From Castanea sativa (lineage: Eukaryota > Streptophyta > Magnoliopsida > Fagales > Fagaceae): a stretch of DNA of 64,000 bases. A program made the translations under genes and the position numbers. The stretch lies in assembly GCF_040712315.1 (NCBI RefSeq), contig NC_134020.1:32833751-32897750 (forward strand). Direction: 5' to 3'. Shown in pieces: positions 22,786-35,239 of this stretch. Below the pieces are notes generated by a model that saw nothing but the letters and a program-made list of their open reading frames with translations, had not been told where the DNA came from and searched no databases. Position 1 is the stretch's first letter; the number at the start of each line of letters is the position of its first letter.

Positions 22786-24165
22786 AATTGACCAAATATA
22801 ACACAACACAGACCAAGATAGGACACTCTGATACAAACAAATTACTTAACTATAAACATATATTCACTGCAAAGAATCTCTGCAAAAATCTCAGTTTCTT
22901 TGTTTTCTTTTTTGTTTACAGTGTGCACATCAATCATTTTTTTTCTTCCATAACTTTCTTTCCTGCGTGGACATGAATCTGAATAAGAATCTATGTACTT
23001 TTTTTTTTTAAGAATAAGAATCAATGTACTCAATGTACTTAAATCTATCATTATTTGTTTCGGTACTTTTACAATACGAAATTAAAGAACATAACATACA
23101 CACAAACCAATCTGCTTTGGTAAAAAAAAACTATTGAAGAATAAGAATATATTCTCTGCAATTCTTTCCTCCCATTTTCGGCAAATCAAATGCCACCATA
23201 TTTTTCCCCTTCTATTTCAGCAATACCATTGCCACAAATCAATTGCCACACAACAAAATGGGAGAGTTTGATACAAACAAATTACTTAACTATAAATATA
23301 TATTCACTTTAAAGATTTGCAAAAATCTCAGTTTCTTTGTTTTTTTTTTTTTTTACAGTGCACACATAAATCATTTTTTTCTTCCATAACTTTCTTTCAT
23401 GCATGGATAGGAATTTGAATAAGAATCTATGTACTTTTTTTTAGAATAAGAATCAATGTACTCAGTGTACTTGAATCTATCATAATTTGTTTCATAGAGT
23501 ACGTTTACAATACAAAATGAATTAAAATGGCATACACACAAACCCAACTGCTTTGGTAAAAAAAAGACTACTGAAGAATAAAAATGTGTACTATATATAT
23601 TTTTATATTCAGACAACTCTCTCTCTCCTTCGATTTTCGGCAAATCAATTTGCCACTTTTTTTTCCCTTTTATTTCAGCAATACCATTGCCATAAATCAA
23701 TTGCCACGTTTTTTATCCCTTCAACAATGCTATTGCCACAAATCAAATTGCCACTTTTTTTTCCTTGTATTTCAGCAATGTCATTGCCACAATTTTTTTT
23801 TAAATTTTTTTTCCTCCCATTTTGGTTGCCACAATTCATATTTTCTCTCTCCTCCATTCCCTACAATTTCGGCAACTTGGTTGCTACAATTGGTAAACCA
23901 TTCGGGCACTCCCCCTAGCATGCATGGGGCACTTCACGGGCAGAGCTTGGGCAGGACAAGAATTTTGGTAACCAAGTTTCCAAAATTCAATTTTTCTCTC
24001 TCCCAAGTCACATCACTTATCTTTCCACTCTCTCGTACTTTTTATTGCAATTTTGGCAACGCCGTTGCCGAAATTCAGTCTCTTTCCTCATTTTTTCAAA
24101 TAACTTTAAACAATACCTATAACACCAATAACTCCGTTTTTTGCAATATCTAGCCAAAAGACTCT
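22786..24165 (-). repeat. Right inverted terminal region of the MULE, partly duplicated
   Basis: Inverse of the left arm: ATTCGGGCACTCCCCCTAGC at 23902 and the outer end to 24165. Its inner part contains a direct duplication: 22829-23265 and 23266-23640 share GATACAAACAAATTACTTAA, the TTTACAGTG block and the GAATAAGAATC(A/T)ATGTACT block. The duplication is absent from the left arm, so the two arms are unequal in length. Confidence 0.75.
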
Positions 24166-24174
24166 GTAGTAATT

Positions 24175-25029
24175 TTTGTTTTCCACACTTATTTTTTTCT
24201 AAGGAAATAAGAGAGCTACTTGTATTATAAAAATTTGTTAATTATCTTGTTATGACGTTGTGAAGATTTTAATAGACATTTTACCAAGAATACTTGTGGG
24301 ACGAGCTAAATTTTAACATGTATGTGATGTTTTCTTCGATGAGGCATTTCAAGTGTGTACATGTTTGTAGAATCTAAGGCTACGTTTATTTCAGTGGTAA
24401 ACTGAAATCCAAAAAAAATTTACATCTGGGTTTGTGTTTGGCACCATTTGAAAATACAGTCAAACTGAAAATAGAATTCAATTTGACCGTAAAATTGGCT
24501 ACACAACCCATAAAATCATTTTAACCCTCATTTTACCTTCAATTGATTTCCATATTTCCTCACTCCTCACACTCTCCTCTCACACGGTCCAAATACTCCA
24601 CTCTCTCTATCCACCCAAAGCTCATCTCAGCTCCACCTCGCGCACCAACGAGAGAGAGAAAGCTTCAATTGTTCGCCGGCTCCAGTTCAAGCTCCACGAC
24701 ACACTCTGACAAGTAGCGTTGTTGTTTTCCCCTCCGTGCCAGTGAATTTTCTCCCTTTTCTTCTCCGTCTCACTCAACCTTACCTCTGACCACTCCAAGC
24801 CCTCCTCGAGCTCTGCATGTGCCTGATCCATAGAGCCATAACTCTCCCTCACACCGGCGAAGCCCTACCTTGCTCCAACATCTCCAATCCATGGCTCTAA
24901 CGTTGCTGGCGAAGCTCTATTCTCAAACCCAGCCTCGAAAATACCCGATCCACATCCCTTCAAACCCATCTAGCCAAATCCACCCTCAAACCCATATTTT
25001 CCACACCTCCTTTTCTCTTGTCTTCTCAG

Positions 25030-25034
<5 letters not shown>
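24175..25034. other. Spacer without a supported gene
   Basis: Starts with TCTAAGGCTACGTTTATTTC-type sequence near 24373, which resembles a MITE end ('ggctgcgtttgg' type). Then comes a C-rich part (24540-25030) with short open frames and no recognised domain. Confidence 0.4.

Positions 25035-25086
<52 letters not shown>
25035..25086. repeat. (AT)n microsatellite at a solo LTR border
   Basis: About 26 AT units immediately left of the TG of the solo LTR. Confidence 0.9.
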
Positions 25087-25090
<4 letters not shown>

Positions 25091-26050
25091 AGGCCAAGAA
25101 TGTATTGACTCCTTGGGTAAATTAACCAATTAATTAGTCAAGTAAATTAATTAATTCAATTTTACATGCAATACGTGTGGTAGCACAAACAAATCACCAA
25201 ATAACTAAATGCAGCGAAAATTAAATTTGACACTAGTGACTTGTTTACGAATGGGGAAAACCACTGAGGCAAAATTTCACCGGGTGAATTTAAGGTCACC
25301 ACTTCCGAGAATCCACTATTATCAAAATAAACGGTTATAAGTAAATGAATTCTAGTACCTTATATCCCCAATACCCAATTGCACTTGTAATGTAGTGACA
25401 ATCCCTCCTTTCAATGCACGGCTCCCAGTACGTGACTAACCAATTGACGTGCGGATCTCAGTACGTGGCTTACACACTAACTTGAGAAAGATGTTGGTTG
25501 CAAAGTTCTTCAGTTCATCCACACGATGAAGTTTAAGAAGCTCTTTGGTTACAAAACCCTATGACGTACAAATGCAGCAGCTTCTTCAAGAGAAAGATGA
25601 AATAGGGCAAATTGTCTCCGATTACAATATGCATGTAACAACAATTGCAACAACCCCAAGACGGCCCTTAAAATAATCGTTATCTATGTCTAGGGTTGTG
25701 AGAAAAGAAACCCTACACAAATAGCTTGGATATGTGTGAAAAACATATCTGAAAATTTGATTTTCGTAAACCTCGATAGATAGGCTATCTGTCGAGCTAC
25801 TGTTGAACTTCGGGCTAAAAACTCCTTTTAAACCTCGATGGATTCAATCTATTGAACTTTAAAATGTAACAATTTTTCACTTGTTTCTTGAACAAATTTG
25901 CATAGCTTTAACTCTTGACTTGAACACAAAGTTGCTTGAAGACTTAAACTATCCTAAATCTACCCAATTACAAGTAAAATGTGTTTTGTCAAAAGATTAG
26001 CCAATTCTAAATGACATATGTTCATAACAAGTTCCACATATGTCCTAATT
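25087..26050 (-). mobile_element. Solo LTR, family A copy 1
   Basis: Begins TGTTAGGCCAAGAATG and ends near CATATGTCCTAA, the inverse layout of the copy at 45371-47810. Shared blocks include the Tyr-rich CCTCGATAGATAGGCTATCT and TGTCGAGC motifs and GTGCGGATCTCAGTACGTGG. No internal domain is present. No clear target repeat is found: the left border is the (AT)n tract, and the right terminal CA is mutated to TT. Confidence 0.75.
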
Positions 26051-26232
26051 TTATTTAAATATATGTATTTATATATATTTATTAATTATCCATTTTATTT
26101 ATTTAATTATTGATTTATTCGGATGTTGATAATTGTAGTTTGGTGTTAAATTCATATGTAGAGAAATATATGCGCATAAATGATGGTTTCTTGTTTATGT
26201 ACCTCTTAGTCCACAGTGTTTGTTATTTTCAG

Positions 26233-27538
26233 ATGACGAGAAAAACCAAAGAAACAATTCTTTTGTCAGTTACATTTGTCCTCCTTGTGGGGGTTGCATT
26301 GTTAAGGAAATTACGACTTAGACAACTGCGTAGGGCACCTTATGTTAATCATGCAGCCAAAAGAGAGTATTACATAAATAGTATTTTGCATTGAAGTGAG
26401 AGACATTGTGTAAGTTAAATTAGGATGAAGCCTATAGCTTTTCACCAGTTATGTGACATCTTCACTAAAGGGGAGCACATAGGGCCGACTGTTCACATGT
26501 TTCTTACACATAATTTTTTATAATGTGAGGTTCTGTGTAATTGGTAGTCGGTTTCATAGATCGACTAAGACTGTTCATAGATATTTCAGGGTCGTCTTTA
26601 AGGGAATTTTGAAATTATATAGAGCTTTAATAAAACTGCCTAGCGAAGATACACCCCTAGAGATAAAGGGATAGCAGAAGGTTATACCCATGTTTTAATA
26701 TAAATATTGCGACTTTGTGTATTTTTGTAAATTGTGAAGATTTTGTGTATTTTTTTGAACCATTATATTTGTCAAAAATTAGAATTGTGTTGGAGCAATA
26801 GAGTACACATGTTCGTGCATCTATGCCACTTGAAATACAAGGAATGTTTCGTGGTCATAAAGATGGAACCACTCAAAATGTGTTAGTTGCCATTAGTTTT
26901 GACTTGAAGTTCACTTATGTATTGGCTAGATGGGAAGGCAATGCATATGATTCATGTGTGTTAAATGATGCATTCGTTAGGTTAGGGGAATTTTCAATCC
27001 CTAAAGGTATTATAGGATTACTTCACCTTTTGGGTTTATTAGTTTTAATAAATTTTGTTCGTTTTACTAAACAATAGTAGTGATTTCATTTTATTTTTCA
27101 ATATATGTAGGTAAATATTATCTTGGTGATGCTGAGTATGGTAATAAAAATGGAATTTTGTCACCTTATTGAAGTGTTCGATATCACTTGAAAGAGTTTA
27201 ACGACCGTCCTTTTGAGAATGAACATGAATTGTTCAACCTCTGTCACTCATCCTTGAGAACTACCATTGAGCAAGGGTTTGGAGTATTGAAGAAACGTTT
27301 TTGAGTGTTGGATGCAAAACCATTTTGGTTTTTTGAAACCCAATTGGAATTAGTGTTAGCATGTTGTGTGATTCATAATCACATTATGGGGGTTGACCCT
27401 ACTAACTATATTATGGAAGCTGCAATGAACCAGGTAGAGTCTAGCGGTGGAGAACTGAAAACACATTCATGTCGGGACTCCACTGAAGAAAGTAGAGTGT
27501 GGAATATTAAGAGAGATGAGATATGCAAAGCCATGTGA
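26233..27538 (+). pseudogene. PIF/Harbinger-type transposase (HARBI-like), broken
   Basis: Recognisable in order: a basic N-terminus (LRKLRLRQLRRAPYVNHAAK), HCVS...IRMKPIAFHQLCDI, then from about 26790 the DDE_4-type nuclease part: MPLEIQGMFRGHKDGTTQNV, ISFDLKFTYVLARWEGNA, YDSCVLNDAFVRL. After an intron-like interruption (about 27020-27110) follow KYYLGDAEYGNKNG, RYHLKEF, NEHELFNLCHSSLRTTIEQG and FGVLKKRF. Several stops are present. The first catalytic Asp (usually in a GAIDGTH block) is gone: GCAATAGAGTACACATG at 26795-26811 has lost two bases there. Such transposases cut and paste DNA with TTA/TAA targets. Confidence 0.85.
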
Positions 27539-27888
27539 TGTGATTATACCAGGAGTGGAGAGTAGTACTTTAAATATGTGTGATGCAGATTTCTATAGTT
27601 GTAATATGTAATGTATTTTTTTTTGATTGATGACACTGAGAATTATAACTATTTGTTGTGTAAGGACAATGGCTTTTCTATAGACTTGTGGTGGTGTAAG
27701 ATTAATTATTTTCAGTATTACATTGTTATTTCCAATAGTTGTTTCATTTTTTGTGCACATCTGTAGATTCATTGAAGTTAATGTGTTTTTTCCTCAAATA
27801 AGCACGGTTGTATGTGTGTTTGATTTGTTATTCATATGCACAGCAATTATTAAATGTTACTCTCACTATACGATTTTTATATGTAGCA

Positions 27889-28222
27889 ATGTCAAAAAAG
27901 AAAGAGAATGAGAGAGTGGGTTCTAAGCAGTTTAGGTGGTTATTCCCAAAGCACATTACCATGCTTACCCTACTTACCAAATAGGCTATGAAGGGCAACA
28001 AGCCCCCAAACACTTTCAAGACAGGCTCCTTTAGCACTATAGCCAAGGCCATCTCTGCTCAGTTTAGGGTAGAGTGCTACCCCTCATTTGTGGAGAATCG
28101 ACTATGTACGTTGAGGACTATGTGGAGTACGATATAGACCCTTCTGAAGAAGAGTGGATTTGGATGGGACAACAACCTCAAGATGATCACATGTGACGCC
28201 AAGACCTATCAGGAGGAAGTTA
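27889..28222 (+). pseudogene. Myb/SANT-like partner ORF of the Harbinger element, broken
   Basis: ATG 27889 reads MSKKKENERVGSKQFRWLFP, then KGNKPPNTFKTGSFSTIAKA, ISAQFRVECYPSFVENRLCT and SGFGWDNNLKMITCDAKTYQ. This is the Myb/SANT-like DNA-binding domain (PF12776 type) that PIF/Harbinger elements encode as their second protein. TAG at 27982-27984 and another stop before the last block break it. The coding block ends at a possible GT donor at 28225. Order and strand match the transposase relic just upstream, so both come from one element. Confidence 0.8.
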
Positions 28223-30179
28223 TGGTACGGCTTCCAACAATATTTTGTTAATATAGTCTTGTTTTGATGCTCTTGCAATGTTTACTGAGTTATGTTAGTA
28301 AATATTGATTATATGAGTGAATATGGCATCTATATGAGTCAATTTTAATTATTGAAGTGAATATTGATTTTTCCTTTCTCCCTTACCAGAGCATCGTAAG
28401 CATGCTAAGTTTTTGAGTACCAAATGAACAGATAGAATCTATTCCATCTTTTGCCCTTTATGTAAAACCTTGTCCTTGAAGAGAGTTTTATAAAAGGCTT
28501 AGTCCATCCAATTAAGTTACACTTTTAAAAGAATTTGTATCAACTCGTGTAAAATATTTTGTCAATTTTAACATAAGACTTACTTTTTCTATTACACACA
28601 ACCACTATTCAAAAAACACACAACCACTTTACAGTACTTGTCATTAAAAACATTACTTCTTTATATTTTTTTTATTACTCTCTCAAATCACCTCTCTCTC
28701 TCTCTCTCTCTCTTTGCGTATATGTAAAAAAAAAAATTAATAGTAACCCTGTATATTGACATGCTTACTATAGTAAGAATATAAATTTATACAAGTTTAC
28801 ATAGACTGATTATTGATCCGAGTAATTTTTGGAATTTGATGTGCACAATTTTTCTCTTATACTATTATGCATAGACATGTCTAATGAAGTTAAATCGGTT
28901 TTAATGAATCTATTGTTTAATAAGCACAACCATGGGCGGAACTACTTTGACAAGTTGGGGGGGGGGGGGTGCCAAGGCCCTAAACTTCTCAAATATTATA
29001 AACTTATCCCTAGTATTTTCAAAAAAATTTCAAAATTATCCCTACTTTATTATTTTCCCATAAAATGTTTTTAATTTTTTTTATCTAATACCCGTAAGTC
29101 ATCCGTCAACTTTTGCCCTATACTTAATCAACCTTTAGAAATGACATTTCAAAGCAAGCATGCAATTACATTCATGTTCAACTATAGTGGTGATACACGT
29201 TACATAAGAGATAAACATTGCTTATCAATCCAATTTAAAGTTGTCTCGTACCAATATTTCGGATTTTGGTCATTGCAGTCTCTTCAAATACAAATTTCAA
29301 TTTCAATTTTACAAAAAGTAGAGAATTTTGATGAAATTTCTCTTTCTGCTAGACGATGGCTATTAGTGGCTTAACCCCTTCTTGCTTGTAAGTAAATATA
29401 GGGTGAGTTTAGCATCAGCTTTACAAGTATATGTGAGCACACTTTTAGCGAAAAGCTAAATAAGCTGTTCTCAAATGGATCCATAGTCTTGCTTTGGAAG
29501 GCCTTCAACTACTATTGTACTTTGGTTTAGGTGAGGCATTCCAAGTAAAACAACATTGTCAAGAAATGAGCTATATTCTTCTTATCTTTGCATTGAAAGG
29601 CAACACCCCTTGAGAGACGGGTAAGAGTCTATGGAGTTCCGAATGGACATTAACTGTTGAGTGTTATACAATTAAGAGCCTTCAATAGAATTTGGATGCA
29701 AGTTGTTTGTAGGATACTTGAATACCTATGAAAGTAAAATGTACTCAAACATTATTTGAAGTGAGATTTTTCTTTTGTTGTTCATTAATTTCAATTGCCC
29801 ATTTAGTACAAGAAGTGCATAATAAATTGGAACATGCCTTTAAGCATTCATTTTTGAATTCAATACACTATGTTCTATTGTAGAACTAATGTTATTGTAA
29901 ATTCTTATTCATTGGTAGCATTAGTAAAACCGTAGTAATATTTGATATAACATTGCTAACTTTTGCTTTGACACAAGTATTATATTTATTTGTATTTTAC
30001 TTAATTATAATATTTTAATTACGACATAATCACAATCTATTTCAGACATTCCAGTAGCCATTCAAGTAGTTAGGGCTGCTGCTATACTGAATTGGTGAAG
30101 AACAGTATATTATTATTCATTTGCAAGCTCATATTTTCATTTACATTATCATAATTGGGTATTTTGTATTGTTGAAAAC
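28223..30179. other. Spacer between two Harbinger relics
   Basis: AT-rich, with a (CT)n tract at 28689-28714 and a run of eleven or more G within CATGGGCGGAACTACTTTGA...GCCAAGGCCC (28930-28980). I see no supported gene. Confidence 0.4.
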
Positions 30180-30209
30180 GTCTATCACCATATAGTTGTG
30201 ATTCCACTA

Positions 30210-31680
30210 TTGCCGACCGCGACACAGATGACCAACTCAGTGACATAGAACACAAAATAATGACAGCCTATGTCGCCATCTGTATTGACTACATCCAAAA
30301 ACATTATTTGAAGACTTTGATGTGCACTAGTATTCTGTCAGGGAAGTTGTACTTGCAGGAGACACTTGAAGGACATCCACAGACATGTTATAATAAAATT
30401 CGCATGGACAAGCATGTTTTCTTGCATTTGTGCAGTGAGTTGAAAAGGTTGCACTTGTTAGAAGAGGGCATTATAATTGTCTCTGTTGAGGAGTCCATTG
30501 GCACACTTTTATATATTTTTGGCCATAATGCAAACATGAGAGTCATTGGAAACTAGTTCTAACATTCACTAGAAATAATTCAACGGAGATTCCGTCAAGC
30601 ATTATGTGTGATTCACTCATTGGGGTGCCTCATAATAAGGCCTGATCAGGATGCAGCTAAGCTTCCACATCATCTCTGTGGAAATACGAAGTATTACCCA
30701 TGGTTTGAGATATGAATACATCTCTATTATAAATGTCTTTGATGATATGGCGAAAGTTATAAATTGAGACAAATATGTACATAGGATGATACTGTTAGTA
30801 GGGGGTTCATTTAATAGTGAGGCAGTCAAGGGAAATTGTTAATTTATACTTTTATTACCTTATGACCAGTCAATTGATATGTATGTTTTGTCAATAGATA
30901 TGTGTAGGATCTATTGATGGTACACACATCAATGCTTCTGCACCAGTCTGCAAAAGTACCGCCTATCAGGATAGATCTAGTGACATTTCCAAGACTGTTA
31001 TGTGTGCGTGCAATTTTGATATGAGGTTCATGTATGTGCATGTTGGATAGGAGGGCAGTGTATATGATTCGTGGGTGATGCAAGAGGCCTTTGACGATCC
31101 AGGATTTTAATTCCCTTGGCCGCCCTGAGGTAAACACTAAATATAGCCTGTTTAATGCACTTATTAATGTTGTTACAGTTTCAATTACTCAATTTAGGTT
31201 AAGCCTCTTTTCTGTGTTGTTGTAGGCTCATAATATCTTGTCGATTTGGGGTATGCCATTGGTTCTGCATTCCTCCCACCGCACAAGTCTGTTAGATATC
31301 ACGCACAAGAATACAGAGGTTTTGGCAGACAAGCTAGAATTCCACAAGAGCTGTTTAACTATAGGCATTCCTCGCTTTGCATGGTCATTGAGTGGTGTTT
31401 TAGAGTGCTGAAGGGGAGGTTCCCGATTCTCAATGACATGCACTCCTATTGACAGTCTAGACAATGATTGATCATCAACGTGTGTTATGTGTTGCACAAT
31501 TTCATCTGCATGTATAGCCACTTTGATGAAATGTTTTAGGCATGGGAAGGACAAGACGTGGAACCTGGCGATGCAAGTACCTCGGGTGGTGCAAGAGTTG
31601 GAGGTGGAGGAAACGAGGAAGCCTTTAGTCCTCAGGCACAATAAGCCATGTCCCAGTTTTGAGATGACATCATAACAGCT
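30210..31680 (+). pseudogene. Second PIF/Harbinger transposase, broken
   Basis: The N-terminal module is intact for about 98 codons (30260-30556): TLEGHPQTCYNKIRMDKHVF, LHLCSELKRLHLLEE and LYIFGHNANMRVIGN. The nuclease part follows: ICVGSIDGTHINASAP near 30900 keeps the first catalytic Asp, then CNFDMRFMYVHVG and YDSWVMQEAF. After a probable intron it continues with GYAIGSAFLPPHKSVRYHAQ, NYRHSSLCMVIEWCFRVLKG and RFPILNDMHSY (31246-31452). Several stops and shifts are present. The family differs from the copy at 26-27.5 kb (different N-terminus), and no Myb ORF is seen beside it. Confidence 0.83.
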
Positions 31681-33470
31681 ATGTGGGTGGAGTACACAGG
31701 CAACCGTTCTTGAGTTCGATTGAAACAAGTCTGTTTCATTTTCTCTCTTGCATTTCATTTTATTTATGTTTTTCTACGTTTTCTTGCATTGGATTTCAAA
31801 TGATTTTTTATAATTAATGTGTTTTGCATTTGATGCACAGAATCTAAAGCTGAGTTAGCATAACATGTTCATGGCTCACAAATGCCTTATATTCTGACAT
31901 TACAACTATAAATACATGGGAGAGTTTGTAGATATATATATATATATGGTGGATTGTAGCAGCCCTAGCAGTCTAACATAGCTTCATTTGAAACCATCTT
32001 CCCTAATGTGCTAGTGTAAGAGAAAAATTTTGAAACTTGTTGCCTTCATGTCCTCGTGGAAGACATTTTTTTACTAAGAAGCTCTTCAACATTTGAGGTA
32101 TTTGGCAAATTACAGTAAACCATGTGTTAAATTGTATAAAACATAAATAATAAATTATATAATAATTTAAAAAAAAAAAACGTAAATAACAAACACCAAA
32201 TTTCATCTTCAGCTTTAAGGATGAAACTCCTAAATGAAACTATGAATGTTTGAAGTCCTTACTAACTATAAGGTGATGGAGTAAAGACTAATATATGCCT
32301 TTAAATTGGTGCACTTATAATTTTTCTATAAATTTTATTGTGTTCTAATATTGTATGATACATGAAGCATAAAAATGATAAATCCATGCATAATATGATT
32401 CAACCAAGAGCCTCTTGGCTTAATGGCATGTTTGGCTCTCTATTTAATAGTGTCTCTCACCTTACCATAGAGGGGGAGAAAAAGAGTACGCATTATATGG
32501 TTTGTGTTTTGACGACTATGATTGACATATGAATTCAGTTACCCAACTAATATATATTTCGTCCTAGCGATTAGGAAATGGCAATACATTGTGAATTTCC
32601 TATAATTATTTCCAGTTTCATTTGTTAGCAACATCTTGAAGTTTGGATGCTTACGCGTAATGACATAATGTAGTAAAAAAGTCTATTCCATATTCTATTA
32701 CCCTGTCAATTCGTCTCCTTTTTTGGTCTTCTTCTATAAATTTTTGCCCAATATCTATCAATTTGCTTTATGCATATACTATAGCAATTACAACATACAT
32801 ATTTATATGCTCTTTGTCGTGAATCATTTTGCAAGTCACCCTTGTTAAGATGGTGAATGAAGCAACTGCCAACATTCCTAATTGGGGAATAGAATGAACA
32901 TATGCTAGCCATTAATTTTTGGAAAAAGCAAATTTTTTGATGTTATTCATCCTTCTAGAATGATTCATGTACAAGAACCTCTGGTTAAATGTCTTCAGTA
33001 AGAGAGAAAAGAATATAGATAGAAAATAAGGTCATTTTAAAACTTTTCATTCGATCTTAGTCAAACTCAAACACACACTAGGAATGGTTAAACATAAGTG
33101 CAATGCAAAATGGATTCCCATCATACCATACCCCTGAGATTGTAGATAAGCTAAATTGAGCTGAAAAGTAAGGTCATCATTTTTAGTTTGCACACTTTGT
33201 TATAGAGTTTAAACTAGACTTTCCATTCCTATGGTTGTGACTTGTGAGTCCAATATTTATAGCAATACTAGGGAATGTGTGTGTTGGGGGGGGGGGGGGG
33301 GGGGTGGTGGAAAAAAATGGGAAAAAAATAACCTGTTACTCTATAGGTTATCTGCTCTCTTGTATCACATTGCTCTATTGGATTCCCTTTGTAGATTGAT
33401 ATTTAGAAATAGTAAGCAATATTTGAATCTAATGTTGGTGTATTTGTGCTGCCTTATGTAATTGTGGTAT
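31681..33470. other. Spacer with no supported gene
   Basis: AT-rich; short TA tract at 31936-31948. A run of about 18 G (33286-33304) interrupted by one T/G change sits at 33286-33310. No domain-bearing frame. Confidence 0.4.
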
Positions 33471-33477
33471 TTGTGTT

Positions 33478-33595
33478 GGCATCAGGTGCTGCCGGGGTAT
33501 GCTATGTTGCTGCTGTTTGCATTAGGTGTTGTTGTACTGCTGCTGTGTGCATTAGGTTTTGTTGCTGTGTGCATTAGGTGCTGCTGTGCTACTAT
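33478..33595. repeat. Short minisatellite
   Basis: Imperfect direct repeats of GTGTGCATTAGGT(G/T)(C/T)TGTTG with GCTGCTG, four copies in about 110 bp. Confidence 0.7.
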
Positions 33596-33752
33596 GGAAT
33601 AACATTTTTGAGTCAATTCCATGTTTGTTAAGTGATATAGGTCTCTCTAGGCTTGCAAAATGAACTCACCCTGTTTGTAATTGGATTATGTTATAAAGGG
33701 GTTGGTGATTTTGTAATTGGATTATGTTATTGATGAGATTGTTGCTTTGTTT

Positions 33753-34129
33753 TGTTTGAAAAATAGAGGGAAATACTTGTTTATATCTCATACAAAACAT
33801 GCGCAATGGAAAATTAACGAATCTACTTCACTTGCAATTGATAAAATGTACTATGTAAGTTTCAGAATTAGAGAACAAGAAAGCGTATCTTGGTACGGTG
33901 AAATTCAAAACCGAAGAGCAGAAGCACTTAGGAATACTTTTAATCTTCACTACAATTCCACTTAATGCCCAAGATGTGTGCTCTCTTAATCAGTTTTCAT
34001 CAAAGAGAGAATAGGAGAGTGTCCAACACTCACATACAAACCATTTCATTCCTTGTATGAAAACCCTTATGAAAAGGTCTCATGAAAAACCCTCTTTGAA
34101 AAACTTAATCTAATTCTGTATGTTTCTCT

Positions 34130-34196
<67 letters not shown>

Positions 34197-35234
34197 ATCG
34201 ATTATCTAATTGGGCTAGCCTTTTGGGCCATTCCAATTGGACTTAGGTGTGTAGCTTGGAGTGGGACCAAAATGGACCAATAAGACACTAGCTCCAATAG
34301 GCCTTGGGCTTTTCTGCCAACTCTTGACAAGTCCAAAGTTACCATTAACTATTTTTAATACCACTATATAAATATAGTTGCACTCTAGGCCTTATCTACA
34401 AATTATATCCCAAGACTTTATTGTACATTCAACCCCTTCATAAAAAATTCGTAGTAATACAAAGTCATGGATGTAGACTGCCATTTTGTAAATCACTACA
34501 TCTTAATTCTTGAGTACCAGGTTTAATCCTTTAAGTTATTCATTATATATTTATGAAATCTAATTCCATAAATATATACTTTAGTAACTCCTTACTAAAG
34601 TGGTTGGGCCCAACCCTCTAAATAACTAAACCCATTAAACTTATTTCAAGGGAATATTTTGTATCTCCGTTAAGAGACTATGAATTCCATCTTGAGAATA
34701 TATGTTCCATTAACACTAAATGTGACTGCCCAATATACTGAGGTTTTGACCGTAACTAATAGATCTCACTCCTGATATATCAAAGCAACATACATCTCAT
34801 AATCGGTTCCATTATTCTCTCAGGATTAAGAGTTCATGTAAATAGAAGTTGTGAGATTTATTATTCATTTGACAGTCGTTAGGAGAATAATAAATCTCAC
34901 AGCGGTCCAGTTCAATATGTCTTAACTCTTAAAACATATCAACATACCTACTAGAAATCTCCATTTCCATGATCAAGACAAATCATCTTAATTGATATGT
35001 TATAGTCTTCGCAGATGAAACACCCAATTTCATCACCGACTACGAATTACATTTTGAGTTTACAAGGAACTTATGATTTATATCTTCTATGACTAAATCA
35101 CATAAATCACATACAATGCATCTCATGGACTATGATAATGTCTCATTAGTTCATTTATAAATAATCTCATATAATTAAACAATTTAATTATTTATGACAC
35201 CAATAAATTGGATTTTAGGGCATAAACCCCAACA
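33753..35234 (-). repeat. Family B LTR, 3' copy
   Basis: 1482 bp, TG...CA (ends CCCCAACA). It contains a (TA)n tract at 34133-34194. Blocks such as GACAGTCGTTAGGAGAATAA match both 41784 on and the inverse of the solo copy at 46040-47485. Confidence 0.88.
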
Positions 35235-35239
35235 ATCTC

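Larger units (their letters stand above)
16759..24165. mobile_element. Mutator-like element (MULE) carrying a PMD gene
   Basis: Long inverted terminal regions begin GAGTCTTTTGGCTA at 16759 and end TAGCCAAAAGACTCT at 24165. Flanking 9-mers are GTAGTAGTT (16750-16758) and GTAGTAATT (24166-24174), 8 of 9 identical, as expected for a MULE target duplication. The arms share several hundred bp, including the block around CCCCATGCATGCTAGGGGGA (left) and its inverse (right). Inside are a PMD pseudogene on + and a transposase N-terminal relic on -, convergently arranged. The whole is 7.4 kb. The DDE catalytic part of the transposase is not found, so this is a decayed or deletion derivative. Confidence 0.78.

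Noticed and set aside
28960..28972. Poly-G run as a G-quadruplex or regulatory signal (also 33286-33304)
   Set aside because: Single homopolymer runs in repeat-like sequence; run lengths are error-prone in assemblies and no second G-tract pattern is present.
32405..32490. Possible further SINE (CTTGGCTTAATGGC block)
   Set aside because: Only a faint box A resemblance; no box B, tail or target repeat could be shown.
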